Below are positions 1 to 12,300 of a stretch of 64,000 nucleotides of DNA, piece after piece; positions within the stretch are counted from its first letter, which is position 1; the number at the start of each line of letters is the position of its first letter. This DNA comes from Aplectana chamaeleonis (Eukaryota > Nematoda > Chromadorea > Rhabditida > Cosmocercidae): the NCBI GenBank assembly GCA_029168955.1, contig JAPDOI010001829.1, positions 62,001 through 126,000 of the forward strand, read 5' to 3'. The notes under the pieces were generated by a model. That model was given only the letters and a program-made list of their open reading frames with translations. It was not told where the DNA came from and made no database searches. The position numbers and the translations under genes were made by a program.

Positions 1-2152
1 GCTTTGTGGACCGATGTTCCCTGGAATAGCTTTGTTGTTATCGGTATCAACTATCGAGAGCGATTGTCCCGCCTTCGCTGCAATTCATTGCAGCTGAGGC
101 GAGTCATTTATGATCAAAATTTCCTTTTCAAGATCATTATCGGCTATATAGACATCGACAAAACCAAGATCATATCTTTTTCAAGGCTTAACGAAAAAAT
201 AGAGGTCATCAATTCAGAATTTACCCTGGAATAGTTCATACACAGTAGCTCCTTGAGTCCTTTTTGGTGCGTTCGGAGAAAGTTTGGAACAATCTTCCAC
301 ATGAACTAGTTCTTTCATCAACGCAGGAAAGTTTCAGTAATGGACTCGAAGTCTATCTCAAGATGATGGGTTTATTTTAATTTTAAGTTTTGCGCTCCCT
401 CTCTCTTTAAACTTTGCTTCTTTTCATATTCAATTCCTGCTCTTTGTCATTTTACCATTGATAACAACTGTGAATGTTATCCTTTCACTACTACTTACTG
501 CGATTTCACTTAGGTACTGCAGTTATCTCTACTGTAAGTTTCCTTAGGCGTTTCTGGTATTAACTTCGACTAATCACCTCACAGGGTAGTATTGCATTGT
601 TTTTTCTCATCCTCCATCTGTCTCCCCTTCTGTTAATACTAATTATTATAATACTTTTCCACTTCTCTCTTGGTTTATTAACACCCAAGATGCAGTCACG
701 TGGGCCTTGGTGGTGTTGGCGGGCCTACGAAGGTGGTGCCCGGAACCGTTTATTACCTCACTCGGTTTGCAGTGTTGGCCTCCCATTGCCCTTCGTTACC
801 ATACGCTCCCACTCCACTCACCGTGTTTTATCATTACTAATCGTTCAATATCATAATTTCGCTTGATTTAAACCGTTCGTCTTAAGCCCCTTTCATAGTT
901 TGCCGGGCGACGGCGGACGACTCGTTTTCAAATTTGATTTGAAGTTAAGAGAGATAAGATAGGTAGGGTAGGGTAGATAGATATTACACATTCGATAACG
1001 AGTCGTCCGACGTCGGTCGGGCAAGTGTGAAAGAGGCTTTAATCTCTATTCTTTGTATTAACTTTAAGGTCATGATAACATTCCTACATAACATCGGTGC
1101 ATCTCATTCAACTTGAATTCCTGTATTATTTTAACTTCATGTTACCGATAAACCTATTATTATTATTATCTTGAGTAGTAATAGTACCCGTAATAGGAGA
1201 GCAATTTCTGCGTTTTCTTGGTGTGCAAGATGAAGGTGGAGCAATCTCGAGATCTGTACGGGTTGAATTTTCGAACTTCTTTATTTCTCGGTCTTGGGCT
1301 TTCGCAACAGAAGTCCGATTTTTCAGGAAGCTTCCGAGCGTATTTAATGAAGGATTTTGAATACTAAACCTGCACGAATCTCGAGATGTCCCCCTTTCAT
1401 ATAACTCACGAAGAATAAATAGAGATTGCTCTTCTATTACTTGTATAATTACTACTCAAAGTTTCGCCGCGGGCGACGCTTTTGAGAAACGACTGCAAAA
1501 ACAACTTAACTATGTAAAGCGATTTTAGGGAATTCCGGTCCGCAATGCACAGTAATATGTAGGAATTTGAGCTGTGATTTTTTAGCATTCTCAGAATACG
1601 AAAACGTCTTCATCCAAGGAAATTATAAACATAGGACTTTTTTTTGACTTTCTTGCCAAGTTTCGCAAATGCGCCCCATTTTTACAAAACTTAGCGCGGG
1701 TATAGCAGTTTCATAGCACCTTTGATTTTGTTTTATTAGTGCAACGGAGAAGCTTGTACAATCCTATCTTTCTCCTTTTACTATCTAAAACTGATCTGTG
1801 ATTGACCATGAAATCGTGTTTTAAATCATTTCACTACATTTCCCAGTTGGCTTGTTATGTACTTCAGTTTATCGTGCGCCAAAACATTTTGCAAAATATT
1901 TTAAGACATTATTTGACTTCTTTGAGCTGTAATTTTTCGCAAATATGACATTGCCAAATCACTACTTTTGCCAGGGGGCCAAAACTATAGAAACTGCCCG
2001 TATTTTCCTCTAAGAATCACTTTCTGGCTTGACTTTTGCTGAGAAATTCAAATTTGGAAGAGCGAAGTCTCTGACAGCTTTTGCCTTCGGTGAGTCTTGG
2101 AGCGTAATACTGCCTCAAAAAAAGCCTAATACCGGGCGAAATACTCTCAGTG
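1..2152. other. Stretch without a supported gene
   Basis: AT-rich DNA with only short unsupported open frames. Around 1820-1990 it carries motifs like TTTCACTACATTT and TTGCCAAATCACTAC, which resemble the arms of the foldback elements at 16.3 and 43.5 kb, so a decayed relative may lie here. Nothing else is recognised. Confidence 0.5.
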
Positions 2153-2450
2153 AGGGGTATGGTATACTTTTGCGACACACGGTCGCGTCGCTCTGCACAG
2201 CGACAGCGACCGCCTCCCGTCCTTTAAACCTGTCGCTGTCGCAGTGCACTGCACAGCGGCAGCGACAGTGGTAGCGACAGGCTATGGCACATTTGCAGTA
2301 GGTCAGCCCTCCGCGACACGTCGCTGCGACCCACACGCGACATCTGTTCCTACGGCGACCGTTGCCGTTGCTCCGTAGCGGGTCCCGCCACGATTTGTGT
2401 TAGATTGCATGCCTGTCGCTCATTACAGCGACAAAGTATACCATAGGCCT
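2153..2450 (+). mobile_element. TIR element (MITE-like), CGACAGCGAC-rich, copy 1
   Basis: The ends form an imperfect terminal inverted repeat: AGGGGTATGGTATACTTT at the left and the reverse complement of AGGCCTATGGTATACTTT at the right. The interior is rich in short palindromes of the CGACAGCGAC / GTCGCTGTCG type. A second copy of exactly the same length (298 bp) and orientation is at 49808-50105 and differs at only a small fraction of positions. No coding capacity is credible. A target-site duplication is not clear. Confidence 0.8.
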
Positions 2451-4020
2451 AACGGTGCTGGTTTTCATTATTTTCCATTTTTACGGACGAGGGAACGTCG
2501 GGTAGCTCATAATAACATGCTTAAATGTTTCTGAATGCCTTGGACCTCAATTTTGAAGTTCCACTAAATTTGAGCTATCATCTCTAAGTTGGAATAGAAA
2601 TTATGTAGCTGCACCCATTTCCAGCCTATTGTCGGATAATTAGCTACCTGGCTCAAGAAGTGTTCTCACAAGATCGTGAACGCCATTTGAGAATCAAACA
2701 AGATCAACACCGAAATCGAGCGGTTTTTTTCCATGCTTTTCGATCCTCAAGAAAGTATTCCAGACCACTTTTTGGTGATTATACCAACTTCTGCGCTCTC
2801 ATCAATGGAAGAAAAACCGCTTCTCCGCATATACTACAAACGTTTCCGGATTTGCAGGGTTGCGCAAGTGCGTGCTATAAGCAACTTTCCTACACGCTCA
2901 GCGAGCAATACAATTCACATACATGGAACGTGGAAAGAAATCACTAAACTATTGGAGAAACAGAAAAATTCCGGATATGTTTACCCAGATCAGCTGTAAC
3001 TAGGTAGTTTCGACCGGTCTTTAAGATCTGATAATACTTGTCATCAGAATAATATTCCTTCACGACGTGGCAGGAGAAGAAAAAACTAAGATTAGATGTA
3101 ATGTCAAAATATTCGAGTTAATGTAGGAAAATCATCCAAGAAATTTTCGATAAAAGCAAAGTCGCGATATTTTGTTCCGCGTTCTGCAGCACTTTCTGCG
3201 GTTTTCGGAAGACGGAACGCGGAAGGTCAAAAACGCACGGAACTGCGGAAACGGAACGCGAAGCGCGGAATCCCGCTCATCCCTGCCCTCCGTCCATAAT
3301 TACAACATGTTCCCGTGCACAATCACACTGTAAGACGATTTCTGGTTCAAGGTTGAGATCGGTGCATCACAGGGTGCTTCAGAGACCCGTCAGTTGAACG
3401 CTGCGATGCGCTTGTGGGTCAAACGCTGAAAACGCCTATAACTCCGTTCAGCGAAAAGGCGGGCTGCTAGCAAGGTAAGATTCGAAAATTTCGGGAAAAT
3501 CTGTTTCCATAGGTGGTGTTTCACTTGGAATGGCTACTTTCTCCGAGTTTTGCCCGTTTCTCTAAATGACCTTCTCTTGTTAGTGGAGTTCAGGAGTTGC
3601 ATAATTGTTGATTTATTGAGAGAGGATCTCGTTAGAAATGGTCTCTCGAAACCAAAGGCGTTTCTGAGAATTTAGGAAGTCAGAGCCTAAGGAGATTTTC
3701 GAAATTTTGCGCGTTACGAAAACCGCACTTCCGCGCTTTTTTGTGCGTTTGGCACCTGATTTCCGGAAACCAAGAAAAAATTTTGTTCCGACATCCCTGA
3801 TTTGAAGCCGCACTCAGCAAGTAGGCTCGAAATTATTCGATCGATAGCCACCTCCTCTCAATTTTACGCGTGTAAATTTCCCCGTCGAGCGGCCTCGCGG
3901 CTTCCTACTTAAATTACAGAGACCATACTCTATCTCGATCGGTGATGGGTTGTCGGGTGTTAGGCTAAGAGATTGTTCATTCACTTCCAATCAGTATCCT
4001 TACGATATTTTGTGAGTTTT
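2451..4020. other. Stretch without a supported gene
   Basis: A short plus-strand frame at 2733-2999 (88 codons, ending ITKLLEKQKNSGYVYPDQL) has a protein-like composition but no recognisable domain and no supporting splice signals. The part near 3170-3290 has several CGGAACGCG-type motifs. Nothing else is seen. Confidence 0.4.
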
Positions 4021-4029
4021 GGTTAATCT

Positions 4030-4640
4030 CGAAAGTTGGTTTGAATTTTCGTATTGGTCAGATTCCTAACTACATTCACGTCTGAAAAGGATAGGCTCTC
4101 GGAGACGGAGGTGTAATGCCCCTGGATGAAGACTGCCTGTGTCATTCGAGTTCTTTCATCCGTCATGTCTCCGCACATAAAAGTGAGGATGATAATGGTT
4201 CCGTTCTCGTCAGGCACTCCCATCGTAATCCCGAAATTTCGGTCAAAGGATTTGAGGTTTCATAGGACGATGGGAAGATCATAGTTTGCCTCTCCAATGA
4301 CGAATCCATCATCGATATGACACACCATATGAAGAAGAATTTGGAGAAGGTCACTTACGGAAGTTTTGTAGAACAGAACAATTTCTGTAAGCGACCATCT
4401 TCGAATAGTGTTCTAAGCCACAATGACGTTTGAATGGGAGTGATTATGAATTCATCGCAATTCCTCGCTCCTGCATAAAGAGCTGATCACCGAACTGAAA
4501 AAAGAATGTTGCACCTCAACTTCAGGGACAGCAGCTCTTACCAATCGTCAATCCAGAAGTTCCAACATCATCTGGATATCGTCGCGGAAGATGCATGAGG
4601 GCGTGGATTGTATCCTTGTTATTTACGTATGTGTCTGTGT
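4030..4640 (-). pseudogene. Reverse-transcriptase-like relic, possibly Penelope-like
   Basis: Read on the minus strand, this piece shows in order a segment DQLFMQERGIAM, like the Q..GiaMGs region of Penelope-type reverse transcriptases, then HIDDGFVIG, like a YxDD catalytic motif, then FGITMGVPDENGTI, like the segment that follows it. The pieces lie in different frames with internal stops, so this is decayed. Sequences resembling a splice donor (GGTAAGAG) and acceptor (TTTTTTCAG) lie between about 4515 and 4555, but joining them does not keep one frame. It could instead be another retroelement RT. Confidence is limited because only short motifs are legible. Confidence 0.35.
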
Positions 4641-5456
4641 TCAACGTGATAGCAAATAACTCATGTAGGGTGCACGGTTAGGAAATTCACCACGGATCAG
4701 TGCAAAAACGATTTTCTCAGCGTTCACTGTGTAATATAAGGCATTTCCGAATCAGATTGTTCGCCAACGTGGTAGGCGTGCGTGTCGAGCGACCGTGGCG
4801 AAGACATTTTTCGGATGAACTTTGCCACGGCTGCAGACAGCTGACTGGGATATCATTCACTATTCGTCCAACATTCCAACTAGCTGATTCACTAAATCAA
4901 AAATATCTCTACGACGGCCTTTTGACACGCACGCCAACCGCGTGGGCGGATAGTCTCATTCTAATCAACTTTACATTCCTTAGCGGTCCGGGCAGCACAT
5001 TTTTACTCCGAAAATATTCAATCTGTTTTCTTCAAATTTTTCATTATGCAAATATGAAATTACATGCATCAAATAAAAAAAATATGTATCACAGAGAAGG
5101 ATGGTGCTACGTGACAGGGCGGATGGGGAAGAACCACAAGTGGGAACAGGTGTCGGAGGCGGAAAGCGGGCCGGCGGGCCTCGTGGTTGCTCGGAAAATG
5201 CAATGGAAAGCATCACGGCAGATACGCGGCAGAATACCGGCATTGTCGCATTTTTTCTTGGTCGAAACAGCCAGATCTTGCCAGAGCATGCAGTGCCTTC
5301 TTTCTACCGCGATTCTACCGGGAATCTGTAGCTTCGGCTCGGGTCCGGCAGCGAGGCGGCAGGTTCATGGCTGGTTTTTGGGAGTATCCGGGCGATTCTT
5401 ACCAAAGTGTGTGCTCACACATTTTTCTGCTGCGCTCTTTGCCGCACATGCAGTCG

Positions 5457-5590
5457 GCATGCATCCTTGTCATACTTTGTATTCCCTATTGAAGGTTGTC
5501 GCAAACTAGGTGCCATATGCTGTAACACAGGTGCACCGAGTTTGCGTCAACCTTCAATGGAGAACACAAAGTATCACTAGGATTCATGCA
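5457..5590. mobile_element. Palindromic MITE, family GAAGGTTGxCGCAAACT, copy 1
   Basis: A near-palindrome of about 134 bp running from TGCATCC to GGATTCATGCA. Its centre is GCAAACT...GGTGC...GCACC...GAGTTTGC. The same palindrome occurs at 18559-18689, just upstream of the lectin start codon, with the conserved arm GAAGGTTGGCGCAAACTC. Confidence 0.75.
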
Positions 5591-5888
5591 TACAGTATAT
5601 GACCGAGAGAGGTTATATGTTGCATACATGTTGACATCTTCTTTTTTGATGCAGCACATAGACATAAAAAACTTCATTCAGTTCATTTCAAGGAATAACA
5701 TTCCATTCACAATACTAATGCGTTATAAAACAGAAGTAAGGGAATTTGGATTTGTCGCAATCATGCGTGAAGAGTCCTTTCTGGTCACGATGCACCTGGA
5801 AAACTAGGTACTTCCTAGGGCCTTCTATGAGAGCTCTCGAATTCGATCATCACCAGCAGCGGGGGGGGGCGAGCTTGTGACACGAAAA

Positions 5889-6231
5889 TGAGTGAATCAT
5901 TGAATGAATGAATGGCTGAATGAATGAGTGAATGAGTGAATGAATGAATGAAAGAATAGAGTGAATTAATGAATGAATGAATGAATGAATGAATGAATGA
6001 ATGAATGAATGAATGAATGAATAGATGAATGAATGAATGAATGAATGAATGAATGAATGAATGAATGAATGAATGGAATGGAATGAAAGAATGAATGAAT
6101 GAATGAATGAATGAATGAATGATTGAATGAATGAATGAATGAATGAATGAATGAATGAATGAATGAATGAATGAATGAATGAATGAATGAATGAATGAAT
6201 GAATGAATGAATGAATGAATGAGTGAGTGAG
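5889..6231. repeat. (TGAA)n microsatellite
   Basis: About 340 bp of TGAA tetranucleotides with a few variants (TGAG, TAGA, TGGAA). It begins four bases inside the intron downstream of the lectin exon 6241-6389, directly after the donor GTATGT on the minus strand. The long Ser-Phe-Ile-His frames it produces are an artefact of the repeat. Confidence 0.97.
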
Positions 6232-6240
6232 TAAACATAC

Positions 6241-6389
6241 CGTTCCGCAATTCTGGTCGCCACGGATTTCCTTTTTGAAATCGTAGTCTTTTTCGGACGG
6301 CCCATAACGAACCCACTCCCAGTTGCTCTTTTTGCTCTTACGGTTCAATCCTACCCACGCGATTTCAGTGTTGTTGGCTTTTAGGTAGT
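6241..6389 (-). CDS. C-type lectin exon 3: WVGL / WEW / NCG segment
   Basis: This 149-bp exon lies between the acceptor GTTTTGCAG and the donor GTATGT. It encodes DYLKANNTEIAWVGLN, then NWEWVRYGPSEKDY, then DQNCGT. It exits in phase 0. In family members a final exon should follow with the W..C....yiC end, which was not located. Confidence 0.85.
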
Positions 6390-9300
6390 CTGCAAAACAA
6401 TTGAGTACGTGAGGAGCCCTGCGTAAATTGTTTCAGAATTGGGGCACACAGTACACGGTAATGGTAAACGGCTGCGGCGCTGTTGCGCACTTTCAATAAG
6501 CATACTGTAGCATGGCTCGATAGATTCCCAGTTTGCCATTAATCGATAAGGAAACAATTGATAATTTTTTTCTAGCTCGAAGTTTTCTGGTTTTCTCTTA
6601 TCCTTTTTTTCTTTTCCGCGTTGTCCCTGCGTGTATCTTTAGTAGAGACTTTAGGTGTGTTGGTATTGTGTGTGTGTGGGCGGAATAGAGAAACCTCCTG
6701 TTTTCAATGTTTCCGTGCTTCTTTCCCAAGAATGAGGAGCAACTAAAAATAAGGTGTCGACTACTCTGAGAGAATCCCCCGCGATCGTTCACGGACAGAA
6801 TCCCCACGGTTTCTGGTAGGAACTGAGAGAATACTAGCATGGGGCTATCGGGGAACGATCGCGAGATTCTGCCAGTCTCGAATTGAGAGCGTACCGCGTT
6901 CGTTCATCGATGCTCCTGCCATGCTCCATCGGGGAACCGCAAGGAATTGAGCCCGAGGCTGTCGCGGAACGATCGCGAGATTCTACCAGTTTCAACCTGA
7001 GGGCGTATCGCGTCTATAAATTGGAGTATTTGGGGTGTTACATCGCCGAACCGCGATGAACAGAGCCAGGAACCATTGTGGGGCGATCGCGAGATTCTGC
7101 CAGTCTCCATCCCTGTCCTACCATCGATGCCCTCACGGTGTTTCACCCGAACGGATGTTGCCTATTAGATATCAGAAGCTATGAGGTATTGCCCATGCTG
7201 TAGAAATCTGCACATCATGAGAGCGGTACCATCGCGGATCGCGAGGGCACCACGGCACTAGCGCGGTAAACTTCGTAACGATCGCGGTACCATCGCGATA
7301 CGAGCACGAGAATGTCAACGGATGGGTCGATTGGGTAATTATTGCGGAACGGACGCAGATCGCGGGACGAGGGGAAGATGAACATGGTTCCATCGCGTAT
7401 CGCGGAAGCATCATGGTACTAGCGCGAAAGATTCTCTCAGAAGAAGTGTGCGGATGTCGCGCCATTTTTCCTATTTTATTTTCTCAGATAACTACATAGG
7501 ATAATGGCGAAGCTGTCATACGGACCGGCGCAGCCGGATTCAAGCGGTGGAGACTGCCGTCAGCCCACGAGCTATGGCTGGTAACAATATAGTCCTACGC
7601 AAACCCAGTTAGACAATGGCACTCAAGATTGAATCACATTCCGTAAAAATGCTTCAGTTTCTGAAAGCGTATCATTGTTCACTTGAGTCCTGGGCGCCAC
7701 CCCCCTCCAGCTAGGTCAGCACCTATCGTTCTAGGAGGGTGATTCAGTTTCACTTAGGCCCTAGTTATACATAGGCGTTTCGCCGCCGCTGGCTTCAGTG
7801 GTAGGACTGTCATTGGTCGATTTCGAAGCTCCACCCATTGTAGGCGTCCCTGAAAACCGGTGGAAGCGAAACGCCGAATAATAACTAGAGCAACATGCTC
7901 TCGGTAGATCACCCCGGGCAAACCAAACCCTATTCTTCAGTGAGGCCGCCAAACCCGCACGGCTAGCCGCCTGGCCCATGCGTCAAACGAAAAGTGAAAC
8001 CATACGTGGCCGTATGTCGCAAATAAAATTCATAAAATTCACACAGTGCAAGTAACTAACACTTGCCCGGCAAGAAACTTACTTTTACGATGCATGTACC
8101 GTACCAATGCACCACAATATTACATGTGCATTATAATACCTGCAAGCTTCGAGCTTCGATTTTGAAGCAGCAAGCTCAGAACTTGCCGCTTCATACATGA
8201 AGCAGCTAGCCCGAAGCCTGCTTTAGTAATTTTGTGCTCCTACACCGTTGTCTTCCCAATTGGAGGACAGAATCCATGTAGATTTCGGATTCGACCTGGA
8301 TGAGCGAACACCTAATCGAATGTCAATCGAATTAACACGAGACAGGCAATGAGCGTTTCACCGTGGCGCTCTGAGAAAATTTGCACCGGCGGCAGACCAA
8401 CCCTGCCTTGAAGGCTCCTAATCGGTGCCTGCAGGGTAGTGTCTATCCAGTGTTCCTCCACCAGCTATGCCATTGCGTCAACCCCGCGTCGGTGTCTCAA
8501 TAAGGACGCGACGGCTCCCAAACCCGTTCTGGAATTACCTCAACCCTAACTCGACGGTACCTGATTCGGGCCGCAACGGTGCATGAATCTGGCTGCCCCC
8601 CCCAGAGGAAGCCCCGCCTAGGTCCGGATAAGGGCTTAACCTTCGCCGAGGTCTGCGGTGAGGAACCACCCTCACTGCGGACCGCGGCGAAAACTGCCCC
8701 AACTCCCAGCCGTGAGGATCCCCTATCCCCGACGGTCAAAATTAAGCTGGCTTCCGGAGGGAGTCTCGAAGTCACCTTCCAGGGCCGGCATCAGAATGCC
8801 GATTGAGGACTCGAGTGAGATAAGGCACCTTTTATACCGGCTTGGCATGTGATAAACACATCTGGACGTGATCATTCGCTTTACCATTTTTTTTTCATGT
8901 CTGCCACTGTAGCGGTGGCGTCGCGGTGTTATCGCGAAGCCGGCACGAAGCTGTTGCGAGGCCCACGCTTCGCTCTCGCGGTACCGCTCATGATTGCGGT
9001 GCCGTTGCTGTACTATTGCGGACAAGAAGGAATCTTCCAAGATTCCGGTGCCGTTGCTACATTGTCGCGGCTCGGGCTCGGATCACTGTGCCGTTGCTAC
9101 ATCGGCCCGGCACGGCTTCGGGTTGCGGTGCCGTCCCGCCACGGTCAATGCAAATTTTCTCAGAGCAAGTGGTAAGAATTTGGTAAAGCTGTTCGAATCA
9201 TGTGACTTGCCAGTTTCATACGTTCATGTATATATCGTCAGTGTCTATCAAGAAGGAAGCCACGCTCAGCGATCGAGCGCGAAATCGTTTGATCATTAGT

Positions 9301-12300
9301 TTTTCCCATCCTTTTCCCACGCGCAATTTTCTCCGCCAAGCAGCGTCGCGGCTACACCCTATCCAGTAATTGACGATACTTGCTGGTTTTGTGCCTGCAA
9401 GTATGGTTTCTCAGGTACTCAGGACGACGGCCGGCGAACCTTTCCCAGCTGGCCCGCGGACTCCGTCCTCCAGCCGCCCGCTTTTGGTTCGCCGGCCAGC
9501 CGTATGTCGACGACCCGCCGACCTTTACGAGATGGCCCGCGATCACTATTTGTATTATTGCTTGCCTCAAACATGTCACCCCGACCCCACGGCGGAGAAA
9601 CGCCCGCCTCGGTCCGCCGCAGTCTGCGGTGAGGGAACACCCTCCCCACGGATCGCGGTGAAAACCGCACCCCTCCCCCCAGCCGTGGGGATACCCCTAT
9701 CCCTTCAGCAGTCAAAAATATGCTGGCCCCCGGAGAGTGACTCGAAGTCACCTTCCAGGGCTGGCAGTAGAATGCCGACTGATGACTCTAGTGAGATGAG
9801 GCGCCTTTTATACCGGCTGTGCACGTGATAACCACGTTACGACGAGATCAGTCTTGATCAATATCAACTGTCTTTTCAACCGGCCGAATTGAAGATGGAG
9901 TGGCGTGTTTTGTGGTTCGCGGGCGAGGCAAGGCGTTGTGCCTCGCATGCAGCATGGTTCGCCGCTGGCCGGCACCCTCGAAATGTGGGGCGCCGACCGT
10001 CATTTTCGGCATCGAGGTTCGCCGACCGTCGCCCTGAGTACCTGAGTTGTACCTTACCTCCAGGAAGCCGCGTTAGAATTAAAATCACTCTATCTTGGTA
10101 GCGGAGCGGTTGTGTCTCCAATTCTACGATTGTGTTTTATCAGAAATGACCGCTCGTCTTTTATGATAAAGCTATCATAGCAGCGGTGCGACTGCCTCTC
10201 AACCAGTAATTGACGAAAAATTGGCTCCACCATGTGAAGCAAAAGTAACTTGATTTGACCGCGCTAGGTCGCAAGTATAGCGTATCTCTCTCATATGAGT
10301 TCGGAAGAAGCAAGCAGGGGGAACGGTCGGTCATTGCAAAGTGTAAGACTGGTACGGAGATTTCGACACAATAACTATCCAATTTAAGGTTCTGAGTAAT
10401 GGCTATGTGGTAGATCAGCTTTTCGTCTGAAACCGGCGACCATCTACCAGTGAATACCTACTCTGACTACCGAGGTCCTTTGAATTGTGGTGAGCGCGAA
10501 GCGCTCACCAGATTTGGCTTTGATTCGCCATCGCGCAACCCCCTGATCTCAGTATCAGGGTCCAGAGTAAACGTAGGAAGACAGTTTTTTTGCATTCGGT
10601 ATACTTTAGAAAGGTGAATAACTGTTCAAAAAATGGTCCGGAATGGTAACCTGGGATTCGAGAAAAAGTGTCAAAACCACGTCATTTTGGTCGAAAAAAT
10701 GTTCATCTCCTTTTCTTTTTTCAGTTGGCGTTCATGATCTTGTTGGAACACTTATCGTTGAGCTAGAGAGCTCGTTTTTGGCCAGGAATCTAGTTTTGTT
10801 TGCACCTAGCTCCTGTCAAAATTTTAAGTTGGTTGCTCAATTTTTGCGGAACCTCAAAATTGAGGGTCAAGAAAGACAAAAACACGAAAACATGTTATTT
10901 TAAACCATCCGACGTTTACTTATTCGTAAAAATGAACTAGTGAAATAAACACCGTTACTGATAGGCTTTTGCTCAGGATTTGACGGGGCAACACTTCAAT
11001 CAATACGGCGGGATCTCGGAAGTACTTTTTGGAACGCCGCACGGTGTGACTCAGAAGTGCGCCACAGAACGCCGTAGAAAGTGTGCGGGACCCAAGTGGG
11101 AGTGCGCCGGACGCCGTAGAAAGTGTGCGGGACCCAAATGGGTGTGCGCAGAACGCCCTAGAAAGTGTGTGGAACCCAAATGAGAATGCGCCGGACGCCG
11201 TAGAAAGTGTGCGGGACCCAAGTGGGAGTGCGCCGGATGCCGTAGAAAGTGTGCGGGACCCAAATTGGTGTACGCAGAACGGCGTAGAAAGTGTGTGGGG
11301 CCCAAATGGGTGTGCGCAGAACGCCGTAGAAAAAGTGCGGGACCCAAGTGGCAGTGCGCCGGACGCCGTAGAAAGTGTGCGGGACCCAAATGGGTGTGCG
11401 CAGAGCGCCGTAGAAAGTGTGCGGGACCCAAATGGGTGTGTGCAGAACGCCCTAGAAAGTGTGTGGGACCCAAATGGGTGTGCGCAGAACGCCCTAGAAA
11501 GTGTGTGGGACCCAAATGAGAGTGCGCCGGACGCCCTAGAAAGTGTGTGGAACCCAAATGAGAGTGCGCCGGACGCCGTAGAAAGTGTGCGGGACCCAAA
11601 TGAGAGTGTGCCGGACGCCGTAGAAAGTGTGCGGTGACAACGTGAAAGTGCGCAAGACGCCGTAGAAAGTGTGCGGGACCCAAATGGGTGTGCGCAGAAC
11701 GCCCTAGAAAGTGTGTGGAACCCAAATGAGAGTGCGCCGGACGCCGTAGAAAGTGTGCGGGACCCAAATAAGAGCGTGCCGGACGCCGTAGAAAGTGTGC
11801 GGTGACAACGTGAAAGTGTGCAAGACGCCGTAGAAAGTGTGCGGGACCCAAATGGGTGTGCGCAGAACGCCGTAGTAAGTGTGTGGGACCGAAATGAGAG
11901 TGCGCCGGACGCCGTATAAAGTGAGCGGGACCCAAATGAGAGAGCGTCGGACGCCGTAGAAAAAGTGCGGGACCCAAGTGGAAGTGCGCCAGACGCCCTA
12001 GAAAGTGTGCGGGACTCAAGTGGGAGTGGGCTGGACGCCGTAGAAAGTGTGTGGGACCCAAATGGGTGTGCGCAGAACGCCGTAGAAAAAGTGCGGGACC
12101 CAAGTGGGAGTGCGCCGGGCGCCGTAGAAAGTGTGCTGGACCCAAATGGGTGTGCGCAGAACTCCGAAGGAAGTGTGTGGGACACAAATGGGTGTGCGCA
12201 GAACGCCACAGAAAGTGTGCGGGACTTAAATGGGTGTTCGCAGAGCGCAACAATAAGTGTGTGGGACCCAAATGAGAGTGTGCCGGATGCCGTAGAAAGT

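Noticed and set aside
5815..6348. Ser-Phe-Ile-His repeat protein on the minus strand
   Set aside because: It is the translation of the (TGAA)n microsatellite. The real coding part is only the lectin exon that ends at 6241.
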